NCBI GenBank assembly: GCA_030386875.1 | Contig: CM059576.1 | Span: 20,439,058 to 20,503,057 of the forward strand | Direction: 5' to 3' | Length of the DNA: 64,000 nt | Origin: Morinoia aosen | Taxonomy: Eukaryota > Arthropoda > Malacostraca > Amphipoda > Talitridae | Shown: piece by piece, positions 23,461 to 35,559 of the stretch | How positions within the stretch are numbered: the stretch's first letter is position 1 | Layout of the letters: the number at the start of each line of letters is the position of its first letter | Translations under genes and position numbers: made by a program | Notes under the pieces: generated by a model | Seen by the model: only the letters and a program-made list of their open reading frames with translations | Told to the model about the DNA's origin: nothing | Databases searched by the model: none

Positions 23461-24529
23461 AAAAGTTACTGAGTGCTAAATCGCAAGGATTTGCAGTTAA
23501 AGCAACCATGAGTGCAGATCTTTTCACTTCTTGGCTTGACATCTTACTCTGAATGAGTTACGTGAAATATAAATAACATTATAGCTGGTTTGAGTGTGTA
23601 CTGAAATAAAAACATGTATTTAAACAGCCCTCGAATACATTTGCGATGCGACCGCCACCTCGTTGAACCAACTTCAACACAGGTTGGGAGCGCAGAAGAA
23701 GAAAAATCAGACGCCAAGGAAATATTCTCAGTGACGTGCATCCCACTGACCGATAAGATGGCTTATGACGCAAAACATTCCTTATAAAACGTTTAGTTGA
23801 ACAATTTTAGTTTAGCCACGTTACATTGGGTCAGATCAAGTCAGGCCGGCGTGCAACAAATTAGATTGGAGTTCATGACACGTTCACCGCCCCGCCGTTG
23901 TGCACGGTTGGTTTGGTTAGGTTGTGAGTAGCAAAGTAGCAAAATAGAATTTATTGCTTATTTTTCTTTCTACCTTAGATTATTACCAATATGATTTTAC
24001 GATATATTTCACCTGGAATGATAACAGTGATTTCTTAAAGAGATCTCATAACAGAAGAAATGTCGTTCATTAATGCTGGTACGTAAATGAGCAATTTATC
24101 AACTGGCACACGTATGGCAGAACACGCGGGGCACGTGTTAAATATTACTGAACGCTAGAGCACGGAAGGTTAATCGCTAACTGGCTCTTTAATGAACTTA
24201 TGAACTAAATTGGATTTAATTTTCAATTGTTACACTCAGACCCAACTTGACCTAACGGAACCTTTCCGAACAGAGCAGGCCAGAGAGGCTGCCAACTTCA
24301 ACATAAGGTTGGTAGAGTTGAAATGAACTCTTTCCACTCAAAACCGCGTGGTCGGAAATGCTTCGTTAAAGCGTCACGATGACTTGAAATTCGTGGCCAG
24401 TTGTCTGAGTGTTCCGTTACATCGTATCTTAAAATTTCTTCTTTTCATTGTTTAGTTCATAGACTGCAAAGGTACAAGCGACAATGGAGCGAGTATCCAC
24501 TGCTCAATTCGTAAATATGCCTCACCATA

Positions 24530-24850
24530 CGGAGAAGCAAATGGTATTTTCCACATCGCTGGACTGACCGTGGAGGCCAGTTAATATTACGCTCCTATAG
24601 TATTCTACCTCTAGGGACACCTGGAGAGTTTGGTGTACGGAACACCAATTCATTTCAAAGAAGACCTCATCGGTAAAACTGTGGAAGCTTCTGCAAGAGT
24701 ACATGAAAATTCTGAAGCCTTAGCTGGAGTGCGGCAAACATTGTGCCGACGTCTAAACAGCTGCAGCGCGACAGATATGGGCGTCATGTTCAGCGTCTTT
24801 TGTATATTCCTAACCTTTTTTAAAAATCTGTTTCGGCTAGTCAAAATAAA
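24530..24850 (+). pseudogene. C-terminal remnant of a Tc1/mariner-superfamily transposase
   Basis: A frame-broken RWTDRG segment leads to GHLESLVYGTPIHFKEDL and then RQTLCRRLNSCSATDMG. This order (GYLK-x-x-VY-x-T, then VRQ-x-x-x-RR-x-x-x-C) is seen at the C-terminus of many arthropod DDE transposases. The N-terminal two thirds cannot be found. It lies on the opposite strand to the remnant at 23.0-23.5 kb, so the two are probably separate insertions. Confidence 0.5.
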
Positions 24851-24859
24851 CAGTAAATT

Positions 24860-25737
24860 TTCATTCACGGTTGAAATACTGTCGTAACTGCTGCATTTAA
24901 TTTCTCTGTTGCAATTCAAATCGCTTCACATGACTGCCTATTATTTGCTGATCTGAGGCTTCAGACCACCAAACTATTTAAGTAGGAATCAATTTGGCAT
25001 CCTTCGGTTATTTTGTTGTTTTTTCAAAAAATGTTCTCATATTTATGCTTTTTTCCACAGTTATAAGTATAGAGTCCATGTATGCGAATTTGGAGGCAGT
25101 TTCGAGGAACATCGGAGGATGAACGCTATGCTTCAGATAGGGTTGTCTAGATAGTATTTGTTCCCCGACATTTCCTCGGTGCGGTTTGCCATTAGATATT
25201 TCGATTTCCATTCCTAGATCTGCTGCAATATGAAGCTCATTGGAAGAACAAGTTAGTCTAATAATATGGTGTGGCTTTTGACTTTTAAAATGCAGAAGTT
25301 TGACATGAAACGTGTGCATTATTGCGGGAAATGAATGAGATTATCTTCGGTGGCATGACACTACTGCTCATCAAGTTGAGTTATTCATAGACTATTTATC
25401 ACGTATCACTCACAGGCGGCCTTGTATATTGTTTCACACTATTTTAAAACTTGAGTCTCTCAAATTGTTTTCTGATGCCATCCATAAAATACACCTCCAC
25501 ATTTACCACTGAAGCTTTTGCCCGGATTAAAAAAAATTGAAAATTGCCTCTAGAAAACCCCATACCGCTGCTACCTATCATGAAAAGTTCTTCAAGGTAG
25601 TGAACAAGGTAACAAGCTTTCTTCGCAGACAGGTACTGTTTAAGGTGTATACTCTATTACTCTACATTTTCGCACATAAATATGCATTATTCGTACTTGA
25701 TGATTTGTACTCACCGAGTGTCCTGCTCACAGCTTAC
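24860..25737. other. intron sequence, nothing recognised
   Basis: AT-rich. A second consensus donor (CTCG|gtgagt, minus strand, about 25715) lies 24 bases past the exon-2 donor; it could be an alternative splice site, but the frame has a stop before it. Confidence 0.4.
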
Positions 25738-25927
25738 CTGCTATTTTGCAGAGGTGCTATGAGGTCATCACACGGGTCGCCTCTAAGGCCGAGCCTAATG
25801 TTTCCTTTCCTAGCTCTGATGACGTCGGTCAAGCAGGTCCGTCTGAGGTCATCTGTACTCATGTGAACCCACAACATGCGGGGCTGCGCGTACTGCAGCA
25901 TCAGAGCCACGGCAGCAACATCTCGAC
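25738..25927 (-). CDS. predicted internal exon 2 of split host gene
   Basis: A 190-bp open island on the minus strand, GC-rich against AT-rich flanks. The acceptor is ttttcgttgtacag|GT and the donor is the strong consensus AGCAG|gtaagc. Two bases complete a Gly codon begun by the exon at 28175-27955, 62 codons follow, and two bases (AG) pass to the exon at 12881. The translation begins RDVAAVALMLQYAQPRMLWV and contains STDDLRRTCLTDVI and NIRLGLRGDP. The LWVHM...L...CL..VI and IRLGL pattern again resembles strand-helix leucine-rich repeats. The intron to exon 1 is 2.0 kb and that to exon 3 is 12.9 kb. Extra exons could lie in the larger intron. The family is unknown. Confidence 0.7.
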
Positions 25928-26949
25928 CTGTACAACGAAAATAACTAAAATTTCCCTTGCAGGGTAAAGTAAGAAAGCGGAGCAAAGGATCTAAATCATG
26001 CGTCGTTTTGCCATGTATTGCGATAGCACTTCACAAGTCACTGGTAGCCAGAACATACTTCAAGTTCTAGTGAGACTCGTTCCCTACTGTACTTAAGATT
26101 GGGCGCATGTCAAGTGAAAATCACCTCTGAGAGACCTCTGAGGCTTGCCTTCGAAATGGCTCTTAATCCCGCATTCGTTTTCAATAAAGACTACATGAAA
26201 GCGAGAACGAGTTTAATTTGTATTTTTAAATTAGGTTGGAGCACTCATGCCAGTTTTGAAATAAAAACGATAGTAAAGATAGCTGATTTATAAATTATTT
26301 AAATAAGTGAATGTTGTAGCCATAACGTATTTTCTGTATTCCAATTCGCTTTTACAGGTGTTGATAATGGCTTGAGCTTGAAGCCAAACCGTTCACTTAT
26401 TCAAATGATTTCCAAATTAACAATTTTTACCATCATTTTTATTTTAATTTGTATGTCCTTTATGTTCAAAGGGAAATTTCGAATGAAGGTGAATCCTCGT
26501 ATTGCTTTTGCAATTGCTTCACCATTTGTGATTTTTCTTGATGCAAAAAATAATTTACTGTAACTCGGGATCGAAGCAAAGAAAGGAAAATGTTTACCAA
26601 AATGATGGTTTTATACAGTTTTGTGGCGTTAGAAGAACAGCCTTTTGGGTCTGAGACTCAGCTCCTATTGGGAAACTCAAAAAGAGCTCAACATTTTAAG
26701 AAGGTTGGGAATGTTGTAATGTTTGTAAAATGAACACTATTGTAAAAAACTATTCAAGACTGTTGAAAGGTGCATCGTTCGTTGTCGTTCAAATATTTAG
26801 GAATAAAAGCATGTACAAACGTAGATTTCCATCACTACCATGCTGGTGACCTTGAGAAGTAGGCCGGGTAACTCTAATGCCCTCTTTCTCCATACGAGCA
26901 TAACTCTTGAACTTGTGATTGGGCGCACACTTACTCGAGTTAGAATGTT

Positions 26950-27130
26950 TAAATATACATACATATACATGCAAATATGTATATACATATATACATACAT
27001 ATGTATGTATATATGTATGTATATATGTATATACATATATACATACATATATACAGCATATGTATATACATACATATACATATGCAGAATCAGTCAGTAT
27101 GTATATATTCATATAAATAACTACACACAG
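26950..27130. repeat. TATG/CATA microsatellite
   Basis: Long alternation of tatgta, tacata and atacat runs, self-complementary at many points and able to fold. Open frames on both strands here (Tyr/Ile/His-rich) are by-products of the repeat. Confidence 0.85.
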
Positions 27131-27954
27131 CATGTATGTAAACATGTATTTAATCCATAAATCTAAATGATATAGATATGTTCAATCCAACATATTCTCG
27201 CATGTCAGCCAAAACTGACCATCACATGGAATATAACAGTAACAAACTTTTACCAACGAGTGACCTCGGAAGCACAAAAGGTATACAAACACAATGCTAT
27301 AAATGAAGTAGAACTAGCTGCATCACAAAAGCTTGAACGAAAATTGAATGTGCAAGGAGTAACCACAGACAATAGTTTATAGTATAGACTATTGTAAAGT
27401 ATTATAGATTACAGTATATAGTATAGTATTATCTTATTATAGTATAAACTCTGTGCTATAGTAGGAGCAGTGTCTGTCTGTCCGTCTGTCCGAAGCCAGC
27501 CTGCAGTGTGTGATGAGCGTATCTGTGATACAAGCTTCATCAACTCCACAATTTCCAGTATATTAATCCATCAGATTCGAGTAGGAATGAATATCACGTG
27601 AATTCTTAGCAAATAGGAACGTGTGTCGTGTGATTTGTCGAACATTATTTGAAATTTTTGATAGGCCGTGTGTACTCGCCCTCATCATCTCTCGAGATTT
27701 GAATTTTTTCATTTCTCACAGCTTTTCTTTCATTTTTCCTTCTTTTTATTTCAAATACAGGGGATGGACTACTGTTTTATAACAACTCTATATCTCTTGG
27801 TTATTCTAGAGCTAAGTCGAGAGACTGGCGCTCAATTGCAGCAGTGAGAGTGTTCTACTCTTCAGAATCAGTTTTATCGAATCTTTAAGACTAGAATATC
27901 GTAAACATTCACCTACAGCATTCGAGAATAAAGATGCGCAGATGCTGCACGTAC

Positions 27955-28175
27955 CCTCCTCAAGACTCCACCAGGTGTTCTCAGCACGTGCCGCCTTAGC
28001 CGCACTCTGGACCACACAACCCTGGTCAGAGCAGCTCAGGACCAAGTTACGCCAAGTGCGGGAGGTAGCGCCGGCCTCCTGTAGCGCCTCCAGTATTTGT
28101 GACCAGCGAGCTTCCAGCAGACGAGGGTCTATGTCGCTCAAGTCCTGGACCACGAACTGCAGCACCTCTAAGAAG
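27955..28175 (-). CDS. predicted internal exon 1 (of those visible) of split host gene
   Basis: This 221-bp segment is the most convincing exon. It is GC-rich, open, and bounded on the minus strand by acceptor tgattccaacag|C and donor GAGG|gtacgt. One base completes an incoming codon, 73 codons follow and one base is left over, matching the exon at 25927. The translation begins FLEVLQFVVQDLSDIDPRLL and has EARWSQILEALQEAGATS, TWRNLVLSCSDQGCVV and AARAENTWWSLEE. It looks largely helical with amphipathic Leu/Ala-rich stretches. No start codon is expected because the incoming phase is not zero, so upstream exons must exist at higher coordinates or outside the window. I do not recognise the protein. 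Confidence 0.72.
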
Positions 28176-31150
28176 CTGTTGGAATCACGGAAATTTGGTG
28201 AGAGTTGCACTAGAGTGTGTATATATACCTAGAGTGTGTTCCTGGGTAGATGTACATATAAGGTAATATCTGCACGCAACCAAAAACTTGACCAATGGGT
28301 TACAAGTAAGTTTGGCAAAAAGCATGAGTCCAATATTGTTCAGTAGATATTTCTTTTCTAGTTGAAAATTGTATTTACTCGTATACTATGGCTCACGTTC
28401 GTTCTGGTGCATAGTAATGAGTGTAGCGCGCTATGTTGTGTACTGTGAAGCTCTAGAGCTCGACATAATTAGGTGATGGGCATATTAATTACATAGTTTC
28501 TATTGCACATCATTATTTATTGGTACTCTGCAGAATACTTAGATCTCACGTCAGTTCTCACTTGGGCCGCGTGAACATTTGAGCGTAGAGCGTAGTGGCG
28601 TCAGCTGCTCTGTGTAGCGTGAGACGCGCAGTGAAGGCAATGTCAGGTTCCTATACGTTAGCTGATGCGCTTCTCGGTACTGAATATGTGACTTTGAAAT
28701 GACAGAAGTAATGCTGAGCTTGGCACTGTGTCCAGGAATAGTTCAGCCAACGTCACTCTTTATTATCAATCCCATGTTTATAGTATCAATATATGCAGGT
28801 TGAAAAACTTTAAATATTTGTTTACATTATTATGTCATAAAGTGCAGTAAATTCATCAATAAATGATCATTTATTGAAGCATGGTCAACTGATTTAACAA
28901 GTAGTAACTTATTATGCTGCTTGTGCAGCATAGAAAGTAAGAAAAACAAATTCAAATTTGCTTCCTTTGCAGTATACCTTCAAAACTTAGAGTATTAGCT
29001 TAATGATGGAAAGTAGTACATTGTGAGTTTCATTCAAACATATTCCAGACTAATATAGGGGTACGAATATTTTCAGGAGCAAGTTAACATACATAAAAAG
29101 AGATATGTCTTCGTGCAAATGAAAAATATATTTTCTCTTTAAATGTTTAAAACTCCTTAAAATTATTCGGAAAATGTTTCATGCATTTGTTGTAATATTT
29201 ATAGGGATAAATGCAGCATTACTGAAGGCTGAAGATGTTTGTTAACTTTCCGGTTTTCCTATGGCTTGACAAAAAAGATCTAATATTAACGGAATGAAAA
29301 AAATGCTCGTGAAATAGAATTGGAAGTGAATCTTTGGAATATTTGTGTTCAGCAACCCGAAGGCAAAAGTCATGGGAATCTTGGAATTGTTGTTTTATCG
29401 TCTCTACAGAGAAGAATACCTACATCTTTGTATTCAAACTTGTTTCGATAGAAATAAAACTTTTAGAAAGCCGTAGAAACTGATCTCGATCCTGAATTAC
29501 GATCCCGATATCACTGTACTCAGTTCCAAACCAGCTCCAGTTTCTGGTTGATAGTCATCAGTTTAAATCTTCAATAATTTTAAAAGTATCATTTCACAAT
29601 AAGAGATCATTTTGCAAAAAAATATTGAAGTTTTCTCACAAGCTTGATCTCTTGATCTTAACGGTCATCGAACCGTTATTTTTCAATGGCATTTTAAGAT
29701 AATTCAATTTTAATTTTTAAGTCTCAAATCGTAAATAAAAATTGACCAAAGGGCAAATGCTTGTTAGGGTTCCTTACAACTTCACGTCCGCGTCTGACGC
29801 AGGAACAGAAAGTGAGCGCAACATTGTGCGATGACCTGCAGAGACACGAACCGTTTCTTGCTCTAGAGTGAAGATATGTTACGTAAAACAGACGTCACAT
29901 TCACTTTACCTTTCCCCCCACCCCGTTACGACGGCATCTTCAGGCCTTGACAAATGTTAGACTTTCAATGTGAGTTAGGAATGACAATTTTAGGGTATTG
30001 GTGGCTTCTTTTATCTCCATGAGGCTTCTTAAAATCATTCGAATAAATTCACCAATATTTTCAATTGCAGTTTGCTCAATTTCTTATAACATTGGCCAAT
30101 TGAACACAATTCAATTGAAAAAATTAATTTTCGTGTTAGAAATAGAATGACATAGTACCCAACCTAAACAAGTTAGTGAAATTTGGTTTTATCAAATTTT
30201 ACGGGTAGAGTAATATTAGCAGGGATATTCCTGTTTCTACTGGTAATTACTATACCTTGTGATCCCATTCTCTGAATGGAAATTGTTCAAGATAACCATT
30301 TAATCAATTCCAAAAAAAGTTCATGAGGAAAAAATTTTTTTTCTTCAATTTTCTGTGTGTTTCTAGTACTTGAAAAATTTATTAAAAAACAGAACAATAA
30401 CTGAAACCCTTTGCGATGCAAAAGGAAAATCTTGGTAATGTTAATATTGAAATCAGAATCTCGTACAGAATCACATTCCTAATTGAATACTGAAATTACA
30501 TTAAAGTAAACATATGCCCGCAGGTATTCGAGAAGGCAAACAAATTCACTGCGTGTAGATTTTGTTACAATATTTGAGGTGAAGTTTGTTTATAACTCTG
30601 ACACTTGACGCATGACTAGGTTCACGAATTAGTTCAGGACTTAAGTGACGGGTTCAGAACCTGACTCGTGGGCTCGTGGCTCTCATTCTCTCGAGTGCAC
30701 AACGAGGTTTTGCCTCCTGTTTTGCTTCATGTATTGCTTTAGGGATTTTATGCTTCTTTTCTACTTTGCGCTGCGTCTGGTATGAAATTAACACTGATTA
30801 ATATCGGCCTTCCATAACAAATGCTTGCACTTCAGTTTTCGAAATATTTAGGATATTAATTTCTAAACCATTTCCAATAACATTCATTTTTATTTTTAGG
30901 TATAAGATGAGTTCCATTTCTCAAATCTCATTTCAAAAGTTTTTCCATACTCATTGTTGAGTTTCCATACTCGAATTAAAGATTTCAGAGATAAAGGGGC
31001 AAGCAAAAACAAAATTTAGGTGTAGGAAATGCCAGTTTCTTAGCGTCGTGAACTACTTCAGAGGGAGGTTCAATAGGTTGTCTGTAAGCATTTGTTGAAC
31101 CGGTGAAGTTCATCACGTGATAAGTTACGAAGAAATTCACTCAACATTTT
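28176..31150. other. 3 kb without recognised genes
   Basis: AT-rich, few open frames. A GC-richer patch at 29780-29850 has a fair acceptor (tctctgcag, minus strand) and a possible donor, but its open frame does not have the phase needed to precede exon 1, so I leave it out. Confidence 0.4.
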
Positions 31151-31207
31151 TATTGGAACACTGTCAATCGTTAAAAATTACTACCTTGGAAGTCTATAAA
31201 ACGCAAC

Positions 31208-31234
31208 GTTTCGATGTACAAACATCATCATCGG
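31208..31234 (-). ncRNA. hammerhead-ribozyme-like motif, PLE-1 3' region
   Basis: On the minus strand the order is CCGATGA, T, GATGT-TTGT-ACATC (5-bp stem, 4-base loop), GAAAC. This fits the hammerhead core C-U-G-A-U-G-A / stem II / G-A-A-A, with U replaced by C at the second core position. It follows a pyrimidine-rich tract ending tttttcag. Hammerheads are documented in Penelope-like terminal repeats. The core change suggests loss of cleavage. Confidence 0.5.
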
Positions 31235-31514
31235 CTGAAAAAATACAAAAAAATGATCAGTCACATTGGTAAATGCAAATCTAATTCTTAAGCAATATGA
31301 GACTAGAATGAAAGATGAAATCACAGAACAAAAATATTTCATAAATGACTAGATATAAAGTTTGTAAGACAACAATATGTATACACGAGATCAGGTACAG
31401 TAATAGTATTGCACACTATAGATGTTCATTGGACAAGCGTTAGAGGCGAAATGACCGGACGAGCAGTTGCCTCAAGACTTCTAAGCTGCGGTTTTAGTAA
31501 ATAATTTTTGAGCA

Positions 31515-33736
31515 GAAAAGTCATTTGTGTTTTCGTTGAGAACGGGTTCAAGTTTATGGATGTGTAACGCTTCTGTAATTTGAATATGCCATTTTTTAGT
31601 CACGTTATATGAGATTTTTGTATTAGGGTGTAGATCTTCATTTGATGGATGCAACTATGGTCAATGCGGAAATGGTTGCAAATAAAACCTTAGTATTTAT
31701 AGGCGGTTCTTCTTCGCCTCAGGGTCATCCTGGTCAAACCAATGTAACATTTATCAAGAAACTTACATTCTCTTCTGTCACACATAAATTGGTATATCAC
31801 ATTTGCCCTGTCCAGATCGATAACCCTGGATGCAGACATATTATTTTTCACTAAGAGGTCACTGGTTTTGCAGTTTGTATAATACACACAGACTTTAATT
31901 GACGTATCAGGATCTGTTGGCTTGACAAAAGTTTTAACATTGTTCTTAAAAAACACTTTCATCAATTTTGTAATTATAGCGCATTTGGTTTTCATAAAAG
32001 ATATAATTGTCGCGAGAATTCAGTTCAGGATTATTTTTGTTGCCCAAGGTTCGGTTTAAGGAATTACCAATAGTTCTATCAATGAGAGTATTAGGAAAAT
32101 TGTTGTTAACCAGCAACCGCTTAACTCTAAGCATTCCTGAATGGAAGCTCGACCACCTGCAACACACCTTGTAAGCTCTATTTACTAACGTGTGTATAAC
32201 GCCCTCTTTGTACATTTGCGGAGCATCACAGTCATAGTTTATAGTTTCACCAGCATGAGATTGCTTGAAATACACTGATCGCTGAAAAGTACCATGAGAC
32301 GCTTCAAATAAAACATCTAAAAACTGCAGCTTACCGTTCACGCCCAACTCAAATGCAAAATTCTACACAGATTTTCTGACATCAAATTCCTTGACATCTC
32401 CAACTGCGCTAGGCCATCTACTTCAACAAAAATATCATCTACGTATCTACAGTACAATACTGATTTAGCAGGCAAAGTGTTCATAACAAGATTTTCCCCG
32501 TGCGACATGTAGAAGTTGGCAAGAGTGGGCCCTAACGGGGAACTGATGGCAACGCCGTCCACCTGACGGAACAAGCTGACATCAATATGCCGAAAAGGGG
32601 CTTCAGTCGTGCACATTGTGAGGAGTTCTTTCAAAATATGACGAGGGAACAAATTAGGTGGAGACAGGTCGTCATTATTATACACGTAGTTTAAAATTAT
32701 CGCAATGGTTCCTACAACGGGTACATTTGTGAACAAAAAACATTTGTGAACATTTGTGAACAAAATTCGTAAAAATTTACGAATACTTAAGCTCTCGGAT
32801 CTCTACAAAATCTCCATTTGCAATTTCATTTACAAAACAATAAAAAATGATGGCGACAATAGCCTAAAACAACTATTAACTACGCAAACTGGTCATCACG
32901 ACCATTTAACCCGAAATAGAAGTAAATTCATGCTTCCTTATTACTCAAAGGCTCGGTCACAACACAGTATCCTCTTCGTTGGAACTAAAACTTGGAACTC
33001 AATTCCTGCGGAGATCCGTGAAAGTAATTCTTATAAGGTATTCAAAAAAAGTCTTGAGTCTCACTTCCTGTCAGATTACTAGTCGTGTAAGGTCACAGAG
33101 TCAAACCTTGTCCCCTACATAACTGGTCCTAATAATGTAATTCGCCTTGATTAATTTCGCCGATCTTCAGTCTGTTCTTGAATCGTTTGTCGAATATACT
33201 GTTAAATCTAGTCCATATGAACTATATTGTGGAATGAAGTATCTAATTTCGAGTTACTCATCTCATTGATCAGTCTAATGCGTCTCTAGTTTAAGTGAAT
33301 TAGGCTAAACATTATTGTACTCCTAAGACTAACCTTGATGGTAGGATGCCCTAGAAGTCACTGAACTTATTCGGGCCCACAGGTAGCTATACTCAAATTT
33401 GACCATTGTACTAGAGTTAAGAAACATTTTATCTCTGTATCACCTGTGGTAAATAAATTGTTTAAGTTGTTTAAACAAAGATTCGACGTCTAATGAAGCT
33501 ATGGTGCCACGTGGGGCTTTACTGCGCAGCATGGCAACTAACTCATCAGATGATCGTATCATATATTTCTGTGGAATATACGGCGTGATAATTCTATTCA
33601 AAGTTATAGCAACGGGATAGGTGACAGCGGGAACCTGCGATATTATTGGCCATAACGGAGGATTGTTATGATTTGTATGAATTTTTGCGTTACCATAGAT
33701 GTACCCGGGTTGATACTGCCCTTCTAATTTTCTCAA
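31515..33736 (-). pseudogene. PLE-1 RT plus GIY-YIG endonuclease, broken
   Basis: In order on the minus strand: GYIYGNAKIH (33.7 kb), PIISQVPAVTYPVA and ASLDVESLF (motif A, where LINE-C interrupts), then TNVPVVG, DGVAISSPLGPTLANFYM (motif B) and YCRYVDDIFV (motif C) at about 32.46 kb. The frame changes near 32340 to LQFLDVLFE, NRAYKVC and VKRLLVNNNFP, and again near 31960 to the endonuclease region NVIYQFMCDRRECKFLDKC / YIGLTRMTLRRR. The C-terminal phrase ITEALHIHKLEPVLN lies near 31.57-31.53 kb. The catalytic YVDD is preserved; the frame is not. Confidence 0.8.
32738..33473 (+). mobile_element. LINE-C: 5'-truncated copy of the LINE-B family inside PLE-1
   Basis: The C-terminal RT segment (32756-33082) shares the LINE-B signatures ICNFIYKTI and TGHHDHLTRNRSKFMLPYY, and extends through KTWNSIPAEIRESNSYKVF. 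The 3' UTR and tail (acctgtggtaaataaattg, then TTTAAGTTG) match LINE-B. A 6-bp aacaaa is present at 32732-32737 and 33474-33479, and joining there restores the PLE-1 RT frame. At the 5' junction catttgtgaaca is duplicated twice, probably filler made during integration. Confidence 0.8.
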
Positions 33737-33740
33737 ATTT

Positions 33741-35200
33741 TAATTATTCGGAACACCGATAACAGTAGAAATCATAGATATGATTTCTAGTGTTCAGTCT
33801 TCGCATTATTTCTTTATTATTCACACAAATATATAAATACCTTGGTGGACCAGCAGAAAAAACCTTGGAGAGCTTTTATTAAGTCCTAATGTGTCTTCCC
33901 AGCGGGGACGGCAGCGTTCATTTCCGGTCGCTTCTGAGCTTCTTTAGTCGGTGGAAATAATTGGTTCATGACAGTTTTGCAGCAGTAATTTAAGTTATTT
34001 AGGAATTGAAAGAATTTCTGAATTAGGTCTTTTTGATCTATACAAGCAATTATTATAATTTTGTACTAAACGATTTAGAATATTGATCCATTTTTAATTA
34101 TGGTGTTTGTTAACCATTTATTTTGTCTTTTTGTAATGCTGTGTTGAAATTATAAAACGTCCAAGCTTTCGTTCCAATTCTGTACAAAGCGTAAAAGCCA
34201 TTCTTCGTGCATAATTCTTGCTTAGGATTATTGAAAATCTTTTCCTTTATCAGATGATTTATTTAATGAGTTCGTCCATAAAAAGTTCCCCACAGTATGG
34301 CTTTACTTCCTCACTATGTTTCCTCACACAAATTACCCATGCACATTAGCTGAGACTGTCATTGACTAGCAGACTTCAATGTTTTCTTAATCCGTGCATT
34401 CTTGCGTATATACTGAATCAGCCTCCGTAGTTCATAATTTGTTTTATTGGTAAATTCCAATAAAAAATCGTCAACTAAAACATTGTTGAATTAGTAATCG
34501 ACGGGCGTTTGTTTCTTTAGATTCTCTCAGATTATTTACTTGGCTCTTGTTCGAATTGAACATGAAAAATTAATTTCAATTATGTTTCACGTAAAAGAAG
34601 CGATCTAATTATCGTTTCCATACCCCATGATTCATGTTTTCATCAATGAGAAATATTTTTCACCCGCTATTATAAATATCGTTTCTAACTGACAATGCAT
34701 GTTCATAAAGTGATTCTTTTTGGCTTAATCGCTATTTTATAGATCATTTTTATAACTATTGTCATGAAAGCTTAGTGCTTCAATATTTAGCACATTCTGA
34801 CTGTTTGAATCTTTTTTATAAACTATTAATTTTACTTACATAGGTTGAAATGTTTTATATTGTGATAGTATTTAGTGTAATGGTATTAAATGTCCCTATT
34901 CATCAGTGGATTTAGTTTTCTTCATATATATACTAAAATTAGTTGTTTTCACTATGAAAATTAGGAACAACGTTTGAATACAACTACAGTCTTGAAATAA
35001 TTTGAAGAATTCGGTTTGGCGTAACAAGTACAGGTAGTTCAGAAAACATACTGGGTCTTTCAGATAAATACATAAAAGTTTGTTGAAAACGATAGTTATT
35101 CTGACACCTATATAAAATGATGACGTTTGAGTGCATCAGTTGTACTAGATTTTCTGTGATGCCGGCAATTGGCAGTACGATTTCGTTGCATGAACGCAAT
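33741..35200. other. AT-rich, no recognised gene
   Basis: I see no mobile-element motif, tandem repeat or convincing exon here. Confidence 0.45.
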
Positions 35201-35485
35201 GAGCTGTCTGTGAGCTATCCAAACATTGAGCTATCTGTGAGCTATCCAAACATTGAGCTATCTGTGAGCTATCCAAACATTGAGCTATCTGTGAGCTATC
35301 CAAACATTGAGCTATCTGTGAGCTATCCAAACATTGAGCTATCTGTGAGATATCCAAACATTGAGCTATCTGTGAGCTATCCAAATATTGAGCTATTTGT
35401 GAGCTATCCAAACATTGAGCTATCTGTGAGCTATCCAAACATTGAGCTATCTGTGAGTTATCCAAACATTGAGCTACCTGTGAGC
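35201..35485. repeat. 27-bp tandem repeat, 10 full copies plus a partial
   Basis: Unit: gagctatctgtgagctatcc followed by aaacatt. Copies are nearly identical, with single substitutions in the first, sixth and eighth. Because 27 is a multiple of three, frames stay open: the plus strand reads ELSVSYPNI repeatedly (35117-35563, 148 codons) and the minus strand reads DSSQIAQCL repeatedly. I treat both ORFs as consequences of the repeat, not as genes, although the plus frame extends on both sides. Confidence 0.9.
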
Positions 35486-35559
35486 TTTATCGTGAGGGCC
35501 AAAGTCCATCCTTTTCGCAAAATTCATCCAGTATCCTTGACGGAAAGTTTTCGGTATTT

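Larger units (their letters stand above)
31150..33740 (-). mobile_element. PLE-1: Penelope-like element, 5'-truncated, with nested LINE
   Basis: The minus strand carries an RT followed by a GIY-YIG-type endonuclease region, the defining order of endonuclease-bearing Penelope-like elements. The copy begins abruptly near 33740 inside the RT. A 5'-truncated LINE (LINE-C) is inserted at 32738-33473 on the opposite strand, just after RT motif A. The 3' UTR contains a hammerhead-like motif at 31234-31208. The 3' limit is approximate and I found no target duplication. Confidence 0.8.

Noticed and set aside
26789-27160. Tyr/Ile/His-rich ORFs on both strands
   Set aside because: Produced by the TATG/CATA microsatellite.
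29780-29850. Exon upstream of the split host gene
   Set aside because: Acceptor is fair but the open frame does not have the phase required to join exon 1.
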